DNA of 64,000 nucleotides from Amanita rubescens. Its lineage: Eukaryota; Basidiomycota; Agaricomycetes; Agaricales; Amanitaceae. Shown here piece by piece: positions 1-12,424 of this stretch. The translations under genes were made by a program, and so were the position numbers. Below the pieces are notes generated by a model that was not told the origin of the DNA, made no database searches, and saw only the letters and a program-made list of their open reading frames with translations. The first letter of the stretch is position 1. Every line of letters starts with the position of its first letter. The stretch lies in assembly GCA_015039365.1 (NCBI GenBank), contig WION01000013.1, forward strand, positions 558,001 through 622,000, in the 5' to 3' direction.

Positions 1-3000
1 CAATGTTACGTCCAAGGGCAAAAACATTCGCTCACATTTTGCTCTTGGGAACGCAGTGTCATCATAGCAGATGTAACAAATCTTGCCGCTGGCATGACGG
101 CCAACACATTGTTGATCGCCGTGTACGTGACTTGTCGGATGTCGTCGCCATTTGCACTCGCGTCGAGGGATGCCAAAGAAACCAATGTCGAAACAAAGGT
201 GCTCATTTCATGAATTGGGACATAAGAGATACTCCCGAACACGGAAGTGATGGCGATGCCAACAAAACTTATCAGTGCTTTTGCGCGCCGCTTTAGTATC
301 GTCCCTTTTGTGGCACCATCGTCTCTACGGTGTGGATTAGATCACTAATCGCATCTTTAGAGCACAACGACATACATTAAATCATCCAAAAGGGTAGGTT
401 CGATGACGGACGGTTTTATCAGTAGGTTAATAAGGCGCTGACTCTCGAGCAGAATCTCAGTAAGCGTCTACTAGAGTGATGAGCTACGTGAGTGAAAAGA
501 TTATAGTGAACGCACGTTGAACTGTACGGAGGGCAGATTGCGTAGTAGAATAGCAATGGGCAAAGCCAGGGTAGGTTGAGCTTCTTCAGTAGTCTGACGG
601 ACTACGCGGTTTGCCAACTTTCCAACAAGCAACATGCAAACAGGAGCGAGAAAATCGGGTGGCCCGAGTACGTCCACGAGATGAGAGAAGAAGCTTTGAG
701 TGCATAAGTTGGAGAACCCAGCAGAATGGCAAACGACCTACTTGTTCCGTCGATGTCTGGGAATGTGGTTCGACGCGTCGGTGAAGACACGTAAGAAGTC
801 TCTGGATGTGATATACAAGTCCAGTTTGTTGGCGTGCGACTGCTTCAAAGAAGCAACCATGACAGGGACGATACTCTCAATTGTCTGGGGCCAGGTAAGT
901 TTATAGAATAGTAAGCTAGTTAAGACCGACCTGCTGCACCACTTTGAAACTGTAAGTATCATCCCTGTGGAAAACGTTTGACCCCATGAACGTGAACACA
1001 GGCATAACATTATGCAAGGCAGATTCCGGCGCCAGACGAGATAGTTTGGATATGAGTAGGAGGGCTTGGTGAAAAGTTTGCGGATTGTCTGACACTACGC
1101 GGCCGATTAGTTGTGGAGCATTTCCATACTATTGTATTCCTACCTCGAATAAGTTCAACCAGGATATCTAATCTAATCGCGTTCGAAGTAACACTTGATG
1201 ATGGCTAGGGAAACATCAGCTTGCAATTCGACCCAGGTCTAGCAGCGTACCGTGACTTTATCGGCGGCATTATCAATTGCAGACATTAGCAGCTGTTCAA
1301 TATAGCTAACGTCTGCTTGAGTAGGTGAGACGGATTGCATAACTTGACTACTCAAGTCCAACAACTGTGAGATGAGATCAAGGGAACCCGGAAGCGGCCT
1401 TGTACCCAAAACTTCAAGTAATAAAGTCAGACGGCGTAGAGCATTATCAGCATCGCTTCACAAAGTGGAATTAGTAGGGAAAAATAATAATAACTAAAAG
1501 TATTCATACTCTGTTTTTGAGCGCTTACTAGCTCTCGATCCAGCGTCGGCAGAGGGAGGCTGAAGCAAAGTCAACAGGTGGAGGATAAGTGGCACTTCAG
1601 TAAGGAGCTTCGCGAGCAATTTCTTGCATTGGGCATACTAATAGAGCGATTAGGGCGGGAGAAAGGATGGAAGAAGGAAAGGCTACCATCTCGTGGTCCT
1701 GGACGCCTATATCTAAAATAACTTCGCATAGACTGATCTTCCTCTCTTGGAGAAGACCGGCAAATAGTCCCTTTTCCAAAGAGGTGGTAAGAACAGTACG
1801 AAGTCGATGAGGCACATCTGATTAAAGAATTTGAGTCTGCAAGGGGGAAGATTAGGCACATGTGGTACCTGACATAAAGAATCGGCGGATCGTCGAAATG
1901 TACAGATCCCAAAGTGGGGCACGGTCTTGGTTCAAATCATTAGTGGCCGACGAGTCGAAACTTGAAATGCACAAGCCCGTTAGATCTTCCTGAATACTTC
2001 CTTGTAGGGGTACATCTGCAGCAACAAGATCGGTAATGACGGGGGTGAGTATTTGGGCTTTTGCCTTGTCAGAAACGTTTTCCACGAGTTTGAGAAGTAC
2101 GACTTCAGCTGTGGGTAACGAAAGCGCCTGGACATGCGATAGCAAATAGCATAGGACGCGGCGCTTGTACCTGGTGGATATCATGCTTCAACAATTGAGA
2201 GACACAGGTAGAAGCTAACGTACTCGGACTCTTTCCTTTTATCGGACTTATTCTTCTTGAGGTGTCGCTCATGGAGTAACCGTAGAAATGAATGATCATG
2301 CATAAGATGATCACCGTCGTTCAGGGCCACTAAGTATTTTTTGAGATCGTCCTGGTCCAAGTACTGTAGTTTTCCTAAAATATGATTAATGTCGAACAGG
2401 AAGGTAGCTATCCACCAACTCACTTTCTTTTACACCGTAGATACCATCAAACTTGTAAACAGTCACAAGCTGGCGCTCAGACAGGACCTGTAGTTGCGCC
2501 ATACACTTTATGGCCGCCTGACGCACAAGGCCACTGGGACTTGAGAGGCCGATCAGTAACAAAGGCAAGATTGTCTGAAAGTCAACACCATCATTTTCAT
2601 CGATGTGCGCTTGTAAAAATGCCGAAGCATGGAGAAGTGCAAAAGCGTGGAGTTTTTCATCGTCTCTCGCTCTCCCGTCAGCCCCTCCCCAGAGACCTGC
2701 GAGGAATGCCAGCGCATCGTCCTTCAGGTTCATGAATAGGGCCTGAAGAAGAGCCGCTGAAATGACAGGTGACGATGACGACGAGCTGGCTACATAGTAC
2801 ACTGTGCGCATCAGCTCAACATATCGTCGGCCTTGTAAATCCATTGAGGTCTGCGCGAACTATTAGCATCCGCATCAATAGGGTGACCAAGAAACGTACA
2901 ATATCCAGATCACCCGTCCAGTCAAGTGTAAGGGCAGGCGCAGATACAGAAAGGACAGCGTTAACAATGGCGAGCTGCAGCCAATGTAAAGTGCTCTTGC

Positions 3001-5678
3001 CGCTCGGTTTCACGACTGTATGTCTTGCTAGTTCCTCGCCATCCAGACCCTGGCAAAAGCATTCAGCATTGAAGAATGAAGACATTTTAGACTTACCTGT
3101 AAAAGCTCACCAGCATCTTCCGAAAGGCTCTCGATCCTTGAAAGCTGCTCATGGCCGATCGTTTCCAAAATTTTATACGCCGCGTCAATCTGGTGTTCGC
3201 CAGACAGCTGTTTGATTAGGGCGTGCATAATGAGGTGAGTCAGGATCTGGACGTGAGGGTTCTCATCTCGTAGCTTAGCTACTAATGACTCAAAATGAGC
3301 TTTGTACTCATTGGACATCATTATATTTCCTGCAAGAGGCTTAGCTGAAAATGTGAAAAAAGTTCCTGATACACGCACGAGCAATTCTTGCTGCAATGGC
3401 TAGGTTTATTTTACTCATCATTTGTACGCCGTCCTCGTTTTTAGCCTTCTCTTCAGTAACAAGCGCTGCACAGCCATGCAACAGTTCATAGGCGTTCGGG
3501 GCTGAATCGGGCATATTTTCTTTGATTATATCCCATACCATTTCTGCGGTATGTTGTCGTGGCTTCGAGAACAACAAGAAAGGGAAGAGAACTTTATAGA
3601 AAACCTCCCGGATGATCTCTTGGCTAGCCTGGGTGCAAAAGTGCTCGACCAGAAAGACCAGATGAATTTTAAGAATATTTCGTTTTGGTTTAGACGTTGG
3701 GGAACAGAGACAGTGCCCTAAGCTATTGATGAAAGTCTCTGCATTTTTTAGTAGTATCGGGCCCGCGACGCCCGGTTTTTCGTATAGAGCATCCAAAACT
3801 TGCGAATCCGTATCTTGTATCCGCGCAATCAACGCAGAGTGAACTGATTCCTGATGAAGCGCCGTTACATCAACACGGCCAAGGCGAGGAACACTGAACA
3901 AACCAATTCTGAGGCTATCAACGACCCTGGATCTGACAGCAATTCCACTAATTCCTTGACCGCAATAACCCTCACGTTCGAGTCTGCGCTAGCGGATGCC
4001 ACGACCATATCATGCTTCTCGCCACCATCCTTGCTCAACGTCGGAGGTTGGATATCCTACAGAACGAAGGTAGTGAGATGGCACGGTATGTTATGACGGT
4101 GAAATGTCTTACGAGGGAAAGGGAAACCAGTAACTGCCTCAAGGATGACTGGACTGAATCATCATTTTGAATCATTTTCTCCGATACTGAGTTAAGAATT
4201 GTTGGGTGCCTCTGATAAATGGAGAAGAGAAGAGGTCGTAGTTCAGTTTGCGGCGAGTCCGAAGAGAGGACATGGTCCAAGACCAGCTTCGCCATCTGCT
4301 CCAGGACATTCGGCGGCACATCTTGGCATGTCAATAGGGCCAATATCAGGGACTGGACCTCATCACCCTTTATACTGTTCAAGTTAGTGTTGTCAGCCCA
4401 GTGACTTAAAAAGGGAGCCTACTGTTTGATGAGGCCTCTCAGCAAAGGAAGTATCACTTTATCGAACCCGGCCAGGTTCGCCGCATTACGTAGTTCAGCG
4501 TCGATGGAACTATCCAAACGCGAATGAGCGAAATATCTCAAATACAAACAAGACCTTACGGCAGTCTGATCATTGATTTGCATGCCTTCCCGGAAAACCG
4601 CTCTTGCGGTTCTTGAGCTGCGCATACAGCGACGATAGCCGTCAAAAACTGTCGTGTCGAAACGTGTGAAGCAGCGTTGATCATAGCGCTGACAATCGCT
4701 TTCGTAGCCTGAGAAGAGATTTGACATTTTTGAGAAAAAGCAGCTAGCAGGACGTAGGAACCGAGCTGAGATGGAATCAGCATCTGGAGTGTAACTAACC
4801 CTCTGACGTACTATGGTATCCTGTAGATGCTCATGGTTGGTTGACGCCAGTGGCTCCAGCAGCGCCGGGAGCAGAAAAGCGACCGTTCCTTCATCCAGAC
4901 TTTTGCTTTTGGTGATAAAATCGTGGAGACACGCAGCATTGAACATCAATAGAACCCTATGAAGACGATTCGTTTTTACGGCAGATGGAAGTAACGACGA
5001 AACGAAACGAGCGACGTCCATGTTTCGCAGCATCTCGGCAACAAGAGGGAGTCTGGGCACAGATTGGGCAGCAGACTTGAATGGTAACAGAAAACTCCAG
5101 GTGGTGTTGGGTCTACGACTCATTTAGTAAAAGAACCGCCTGGCGCAAAGTTCTTGAACGCACTTTATATGAAGTATCGTAAGCATTTTGGCAAAGTGCG
5201 GTGTCTCGTGATAAGGGAGGAAAAGCGCAAGCACATCTTCGACGCTAAATTCATTGATTCTGAATCGAGAGGTGAGAGCGAGCTATCAACCTAGGACGCA
5301 TACACACCGGAACCGTCTAACTAACCATTCCAAAACCTTATTTGTAGGCGACTCCAGCAGATATGGCCCAAGCAACGGTAAGAAGGCGGCAATATTTTTA
5401 TTCAGTTGTTCGTTGAGTTCAGTTGAGAGTAGTGTCCGGTCTGTAGATCTTGCCTGGTCCGAAAAAAGACTATCTTCGAACGTGCGTAATTGTGGGTTCA
5501 ATGAAGATAACTGGATGAGACCATTTATGCCGAGCGCATGAAGAGAGTCCAAGTCATGATCGTCGGCTTCCTTGCCTGTGAAAAGGTACGACTCCCTCGG
5601 CTTGCGTCGTGACCTGTCGACAAGGAGTGCTTTGTTCAAGGACGCATTCTGCGCCAGTTGGATTGCGAGGCTTGTCAT
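1..5678 (-). CDS. UTP10: UTP10/HEATR1, U3 snoRNP HEAT-repeat protein (C-terminus cut by window edge)
   Basis: UTP10 is a very large HEAT-repeat protein of the small-subunit processome (t-UTP complex) in the nucleolus, needed for early pre-18S rRNA processing. The start is the ATG at 5678, giving MTSLAIQLAQNASLNKALL, followed by the family-typical stretch ending VLEWLVRRFR. I could join the first exons in frame. A 51-bp intron lies before PNTTWSFLLPFK near 5111, and further introns lie near 4800 and 4560. The downstream exons are long, helical and leucine-rich, as expected for HEAT repeats, and run to the left edge, where the C-terminal BP28CT-type region begins. The protein would be near 1,900 residues. 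Apparent stops in single frames are resolved by short introns, so I see no sign of decay. Introns below 4.4 kb were not individually resolved. Confidence 0.9.
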
Positions 5679-5886
5679 CTTCGAAGTAGACCAGCAATTG
5701 ACATTCCCCGCGGCGCGGAGGTACTCTAGGTCAGATTCAAAAAAATCTCGATCCCGTTTGATCTCACGTAACACGATTTCCATATAGGGAACCTACTTAT
5801 AACACGACTACAATCTGTAACATGAATTAAGTCTAATCTATCATCATATGCTATCCTCCAACAAACCAATTTTGCATGATAAAAAC

Positions 5887-8156
5887 CTATGTCAGAAATT
5901 TTCGTCTTACAGACGCCCAAGCCATTTCACTCGCAACCGGCCTCTTCCGACTGTCCTCGCTCCACAAGCTGTCCAGCATGCGAATCAAAGATACGAGCTT
6001 TATGTGATCAGGATGTTGTTTCCACCGTATAACGACTTCTTCGTCCACCGCAGGGTTGGCAAAAGCGTTGCTGATCCACGATGCGCATTTAAGCACTGCC
6101 CGCATGTCCACAGCCCTTCGTTGTCTATTCCACCGTTCAATGTGTTGGCACGTATCGAACATTGCCTCCATAAGTCCATTCAGCAGGGATGCATTGTCAG
6201 GATCTTGATCGAGCGATACTCGTGCCAAGGCGGACACGAGCAGGCCGAACATGCTGTCGATGCCATACCTCAGGTCTCTATCGACCTTTGCAAGGCGACC
6301 GATACATGTAAAGCCGTGATACATAATATCTTCCGGGACTAAAGAGCACGAGACTTTCATTCGGGTGCTTCCAAGTAAGGATGAGCCACTCACTTTGCAC
6401 CCTTTTGACATGCTCGAGCGAGATTGGAGGTAAAAATTCAACAAGAGTATCTTCATCTGGAGCAGTATTGTTGATACGAACCGCGAATTCCCAGTGACTC
6501 TTGATTGTATCTGCGCTGATACGAGTGGCTGGATCTGGCAGATATCGCAAGCTTAGCTGGCCGATTATATCTTTAGCTTGAACGATCGATAGTCTCTCAA
6601 GCGCACTATAGATCCGATTATGTTGGTCACCAAAGATTCGTTTGAGGGCTGGCCCCAGCTTGTTCGTTTCCAAAGGCGCGTTCCTCATGCATTGTAAAAC
6701 ATGATAGAACACTGGTGATTCAGGCACAAGCATCTCCGCAAGGTTTTCAAGACCGTCAACAAAATCGCTGTCAGGTTCCGCAGGCCGATCATTATGTATT
6801 TGGTGCACTCTGTTGTCGTACCAGTACTTGTCGAAATGGTGCCAGGATGCAAATTTCAGTGCGTGTTTCCCACGTGCGAAGCGATGTCTTTATATCGTCA
6901 GTATGGGTGGTTGCATATACTATCACTACTAACCTCCAACGCATCCAGTCCGACATAACATAGTTAGCCGCTGCATCGAACATAAACTTTGGATCTGGCA
7001 TCACGTATGAAAGAACGCTGAAGAGGTAAAAACCCAGGCGACAGAATGCCCATGCCTGCGGGGATTTGTATGGGCACTGAGGCACGCGAAGTCGATAGCT
7101 GGCGTGAAGGAGAAACTGAAGGGCAGGCAGAATGGTCGTCGCAGCAAGAAATAAAAATGTTATTGCACAAAAAACCGAGATCACGATCGCCACAGCTGTT
7201 GCGTCGTTCAGATGCCAAAGGAAATCCAACAGGCCGATGAAGAACAACAACAGTGACGCTTGTAGGAAGAGCGACAGCGCAGAGAGAATGGTTGGCACAT
7301 GCCATTTTTCCAGGCCCTCCCTACGCATCTGGCTCATCGCGAAGGTCTCCATGTGCGGAAGGCTAGTGTCCCGTCCATATTCGCGCAGCCATTGCATACA
7401 GAGGATACCAACAATGGCTGTTGTCAATGAAAACGATAGACTGAGGAACCACAAGACATTGATTCTGATGGCGTAAGGTGGTGGTGTGTAATGTTGTAGT
7501 CCAGAAACTATGGAGGAGAGCTTCTGCTGGTCTGACGACGATGAACTGCCAGTAAGCTCTTGTTGAGCCATAATTGCAAGTAGCCCCGCCGTCGCCTTAG
7601 CAGAGTCTACATCCAACATCTGGTACGCTTGAAGAGTAAAGCCCGTTATTACTCCCGAGAACAGACCTGCCTGTATTGGGCGGTGTTGTCAAAATAACGC
7701 GGTAATTTTATATATATGCTTACGAAAATAAGCATTTTCTCGACATCGTCCTTCCATACATCGCATCGGCCCTTATCCATGCGCTGCGCCACCTGATCGC
7801 ATATTTCCCAAGAATCGCCCTGGTCTGGGGACGGATATTCGATCCGTGCTCCGCTATACCAGTAACTCGACGTGGATAAAGACTGGTTGGACACAAGAAT
7901 TAAGCAAGATCAGCTAATCAAGGGCGCGTGGTGAAGTGCCTACAGTGTCCTTCTCCCCTTCCGTTCCACGCAAATCAGTGGAAAGCACCGTTCCAGATCT
8001 AGCGGTGCGTCCCCTTCGTCGTGTAGTAGGCTGAATGGGACTCCTTGGAACAAATTTTGGCAGCGCCTTTTCACCATGCCCAAGCTGACTGTCATCCATC
8101 GCAGAATTTGTGTGTGAGATCTGTGACGCAGGCGACGTGGGCGAAGTGGGAGACAA
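5887..8156 (-). CDS. DUF6535-family multi-pass membrane protein
   Basis: This family is expanded in Agaricomycetes and has no assigned function. The first exon (ATG at 8156) is Ser/Thr/Pro-rich and probably cytoplasmic. A second exon carries the family hallmark, a Trp-rich stretch containing DSWEICDQV and DVWKDDVEKMLIF. A clean 53-bp intron joins LIF to AGLFSGVITGFTLQAYQ. Four hydrophobic segments follow: AGLFSGVITGFTLQ, VLWFLSLSFSLTTAIVGIL, ALSLFLQASLLLFFIGLL and AIVISVFCAITFLFLAATT. The remainder is a soluble helical C-terminal half of about 350 residues ending at the TAG at 5887-5889. The gene lies tail-to-head with UTP10, about 210 bp from its start. The frame joins cleanly at the two introns I checked; exon ends near 6360 and 6850 are approximate. 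Confidence 0.83.
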
Positions 8157-9217
8157 GGAAGGACCCTTTTGTGGCCCCAGTTAACAACTGCCATTCATTC
8201 TAACTTAAAACATACCGTTTCGCTATCCATGGAGCTGAGGAAAGAGGCAGGAACGGAACTTGGGTGTTTCTAGTTGTAAGTGTTGGCAGCTAGCATTATA
8301 TTATCAGTCTAACCAATTTCAGCGATCCTTGCGGATTAAGGTTATGTCAAAAGAAGCGCCAGACGGTTCCTAACATCGTGGTGGCGCCATTTGATACAAC
8401 AAGACTCGCGTCTGCAACGTGCATTCTTCATCTTGTAAGAATCAAGGACAGCGATCGCCTTTATGTAACTCGGACGCGAAGAGAACAGAAGATCATATGC
8501 GAATCTCATCTGTCCCGATCAAACATGCTACAATATGAGTGATGCACAAGTGAAGGGAATTCATATCACGACATACTGTAATAGTGATCACGGGGCACAA
8601 CGTTCTAACTTCTCGGGTCCGTTTATAGAGAGAAGCATTTGACAGCGTGGCACATCACGTCACGCATCACACTCTCGAGATTACCGCATCCCCGGATTGA
8701 GCAAGCGCATCAAGGATCCCCATGTTTGCTCCACGGATACTGGCGAACGTAATATTCGGGAACTTCAACTTGTAGCAATTATCCAATTCTGCGGCACATA
8801 GATAACCGCCGGTTGTCCGAGTCTTTCCACCCCATGACATCCCAACAGCTTCATGGTGATTTATCCACCCCCTCAAATCCATCCATCAGGCCCCGGCAGG
8901 GGCCACGTATCGATGTGTCGCGAGGAAGCTGTTAGTTATGACGGTCCGTATCGGACAAAATTCACATGTAATGCCCAATCATCGTGAACCAGCACTTTCA
9001 TTGACGCTTTTCGATATATGCTCTACCACATCCCCCTCTTCGAAAGCGAAATTCCATCGGACACTATTCCAGAGCACGTTACGAGCTCCTATGACAATGG
9101 ATACCAAATTATTTAACCTTTAACAGCATGGAAATTTCTTCGTTCTCCTATCCTCTTATGCTCTCGTGCGAATACCTTTTAATGTACATTTCGCTATTTA
9201 TAAAACCAAAAGGCCTG
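8157..9217. other. Gene-poor interval
   Basis: I find no gene here. It holds a repeat at 8752-8886 that recurs at 14.7 kb, described separately. An open frame on the minus strand at 8667-8882 overlaps that repeat and contains a protein-like stretch (GGYLCAAELDNCYKLKFPN), but it lacks any continuation. The right border at 9218 is the breakpoint of the large inverted duplication. Confidence 0.5.
8752..8886. repeat. Dispersed repeat, copy 1 (partner 14729-14825)
   Basis: Both copies share the stretch beginning ATTCGGGAACTTCAACTTGT and a second block covering ATGACATCCCAACAGCTTCA and the following TCCACCCC. The copy at 14.7 kb lacks about 45-55 bp from the middle. In the second copy this DNA appears to form the promoter and first exon of the small duplicated-domain gene starting near 14769, so copy 1 may be the orphaned 5' end of a lost paralogue. 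Confidence 0.65.
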
Positions 9218-12163
9218 ACATATGCCTCCTATCACTTGAGCGTTGTTCCTAATCCACCATAATGGCCAAACGTCCCACTACGCCCCTTAGTCACAGTGCT
9301 CTTCCTGCAATCCGACAGAAGCGAGAGATCGCTGATCCAACAGGGCAGTCCCTGGCAACGATCCGCGATGGCTTGACAGATCTGCAACACAAGGATTTTG
9401 ACCGTCAAATCCTTCAAATACTTGAAAATTATCCCAAGAACGACTGGTCGAGCTTTACACTGTATGCCATCTTTCTCACATCTATCTTCTCAAATGGCAC
9501 CCTTCCTCCGATTAAAATAGAGGATGCTCCTCTCCTTGTCCGCGAAAACCGCGATCTTGAAAAACATGTCGGAGAGGCAATGGAATCTGGGTCATTCAGA
9601 AAGATCCGGGGTGAGATATCTACCCATCATCCGATCTTCATCAATTTACATTAAATTACCTAGAAATCTTACAATGTAGGAAAGGACCAAGTCAATACCC
9701 GCAACCACCTGAGATGAATCGTGAGTTCTTGCAGTTAAATTGGACTAAATTTATGGGGATTGCAACAGGATCCGAGCAACTCTCGGAAGATATAGTTACA
9801 GCATTTGACCAGGACTATCGCGGCATGGCTGTTCGCGGCTTCCTTGAATACCTGAGGGACAATGAAAAAAAATACAGAGAAGCCAATTATTACGGAAAAT
9901 TCTGCAGCATTGTTCAGACCTCGGGGATGGGGAAATCACGTTTGCTGTGTGAGGTGAGTGTCCTCTCATTCTAGCATTGTTCATAGCTTAGCATTGTATT
10001 TAGCTTCGTAAAAATGATGTCATAGTCCTTTACATGAATTTACGTGCTCCTGGAGACAAGCACGCATTTCCTCCTCCAGATGCATTTCCTGCAGAGATTC
10101 TAACAAGAAACTTCACCGATGAGGGTACTTACACCCGCAAATGTCATGCGTTTTTTATAGCTATTTTCAAGTGTCTTGAACAGCGTCTGAGTGCAAGCAG
10201 CAGGGAAAATTTCATTAAAGAATGGAACGCTGGCATGACTGAATTAGTTGACCCCATTTGCGTCGCGACGCGGCATTTTTTCTTCTGCGATGTACAGAAA
10301 GAATATGACAATGTGAGTCTTCACCCACGATCAAAACATCTAGCTTATCATTCCCTCCAGATATACCCACAAATAAGTGATATTAATGGGGTAATGGTGA
10401 TGTGGAAGGCATATGCTTCATTGTACAAGATGCTTGCGGAAAGGGAAAAGCCGCATGGGCCTTTTTTGGTAATTGCGGTAGACGAAGCCCATGAACTGAC
10501 CCTGACACAATCGCCGGGTAATTGGAGGCCATCAATCATTTTTTGCAGAGCAATAGCAGACTATTCCGCTCCCACTAGATCGGCTAGATGTTGGGTTGTA
10601 TTTGCCTCGACAACATCAAAAGTTGCCGATTTTGCATCACCACAAGCTAAATGTTAAGAACTCCCTCCATATTTCATTCTCTTGTGCTAATCTTCACATC
10701 AGACAACTCGGCCAGAGTCAATATTGGGCGATTATTATTTCCTCCCTATACCGAATTAGGATGGGATCAAATGGCAACACCCTCCAATGAAATACCTGCT
10801 GATAAAAATGCCAAGTTGAAATATATAAGAGGTTTTGGCCGTCCACTGTGCGAAATTGGCTATTTCATCCTAGTCCTTTACTTATTTATCTGACAGATGG
10901 ACGTCAATAGGAGATATTGGAAGCTTGGAGTTATTGGCACGGCTGAAACTTGCCCCTGGGATTGAGGAAAACAAACCAGATATCGGAGACCAATTAGCAG
11001 TACTTGCGCAACGATTCGGTCTCGACATCTACTTTGGTTACAAAGAAGCAATCTCGCTTATTGAAAATGCAGTTGCCAGCCACGGACGTGTGTACCTTGC
11101 AACAACTGAAGAGCGGACGTGGAGTTTTACTACGTATCCTTCGGAACCACTCCTGTCATGCGTTGCGGCACAACTCTTGCACCAATCACCCAAGGCTCGA
11201 AAGGATATACTCGTGGCGCTAAATGAAAAGGTAAAAGCAGGACTTATTGAAGTTGGAAAAACTGGAGAATTGGCAAACCGGTTGATTTTCCTACTTGGCA
11301 AGGATCTCTATATTCGACAATCGGTCCAGGACTTTCCGGTGCCATTACTTACCCCGGAATCCGAACTCTTCGATTGTAAGATGGTTCCTCTCATTGGTTA
11401 CCTTCAATACCTGTTCGGGTCGTCATTTTGGGGTGAGACTGAAGCTAATGCAAAAGCACTATTTGCCGATGCATATATCAATTTTTCGCATTGGGTGTCA
11501 ATGAAGGATGATATCGGGAAAAGAGAAGGAATGAGGTGAGTTTATCTTTGCATTCTTTTACTGAAATTGACAACGTCCATACGTAGTGTTCAAGAATGGA
11601 TCCGACGATTGTGGCAGAGGACAAGTGCGATCCAGTGTTGCCACGGGCAGCATATGATAGATGCCGTGATACCAATATTCTTTCCCATTCATCAGGAATT
11701 TTCACTATGCAGCATATGTGAAGCTCACAGCGCATTCCAACAATGGTGACTTGAACGATATCCAGCTAGAACACCACACTATTGGTTATTCTTCAGATCT
11801 CCCGCGGATCGCCATTTTAGTGGATTATGGCCTGGATACATCAAAAGTTACTGCCACAATCACTCCACGTGTTCCGGATAAACCTCAATGTTTGCGCATC
11901 TACGCAGCCGGACTCACTTCCGACACTTTCAAGTTCTTGAAAAACCAAGATTTCTCGCATATACTTAAAGAACTAGTTACGTTCGAGGGATCCCCAGAGC
12001 CGAGCGGAAAGATTGGCACGTGTATACGGAAACATATGGAGTTTGGTAGTACTGCGAATACTAACTCTATGGCGTGGGAGATGGATATATAAGGTACGTT
12101 AACGAGTTGCGAGCGTGCTCTTACATGTCTACATAACTTCTAGCAGTCTTATCATGTAGTAAT
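9218..12163 (+). repeat. Left arm of large inverted duplication (partner 55303-58265)
   Basis: About 2.95 kb is nearly identical, in inverted orientation, to 55303-58265. Homology begins at ACATATGCCTCCTATCACTT, 44 bp before the ATG, and ends at ATCATGTAGTAAT, about 70 bp after the stop codon. The duplicated unit is therefore almost exactly one gene with its introns, which argues against a processed retrocopy. I see no target-site duplication and no convincing terminal inverted repeat. The arm-length difference of 17 bp is accounted for by a 2-bp and a 15-bp deletion in this arm. Confidence 0.93.
9262..12092 (+). pseudogene. P-loop NTPase/Crinkler-like protein, frameshifted copy
   Basis: This is the left twin of the gene at 55374-58222. 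It shows a Walker A motif in SGMGKSRLLCE (near 9937), a Walker B-like FLVIAVDEAHELT (near 10475) and a C-terminal region beginning SVQEWIRRLWQRTSAIQCC. The set resembles the fungal Crinkler-type family in which a P-loop ATPase precedes a restriction-endonuclease-like domain; that assignment is from memory of the family. Compared with the twin, this copy lacks two bases after position 11717. The frame shifts and stops at 11749, losing about the last 115 residues. It also lacks 15 bp near 11867, between two CTCC tracts, which suggests a microhomology deletion. The rest is well preserved, so inactivation looks recent. Confidence 0.8.
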
Positions 12164-12424
12164 AGTACACGAAAGTTGTACTAAATAAAATCGACATTTC
12201 AAGTTATGTATGTAGAACACAGAATGATATCGTTAAGTAAGACACTTTCAACATTTTGAATCCCCGTGGCCAGGTTTCGCTTGGCGGCACTGCGGCCATG
12301 GCCAACTTTGCTGTTAGTACTAGTATCTCATAGTGTTTCGAACGTTTGAACATCATCAGGATATAAAAATTACTCCTGCTCTGACGAGCGTATCGTAAGT
12401 GATGGTGCTGCGTTAAGAGCTTTA

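Noticed and set aside
5101..5125. Apparent stop codon (TTTTACTAA) in UTP10 as evidence of a pseudogene
   Set aside because: A 51-bp GT-AG intron removes it and restores the conserved reading HIK/PNTTWSFLLPFK.
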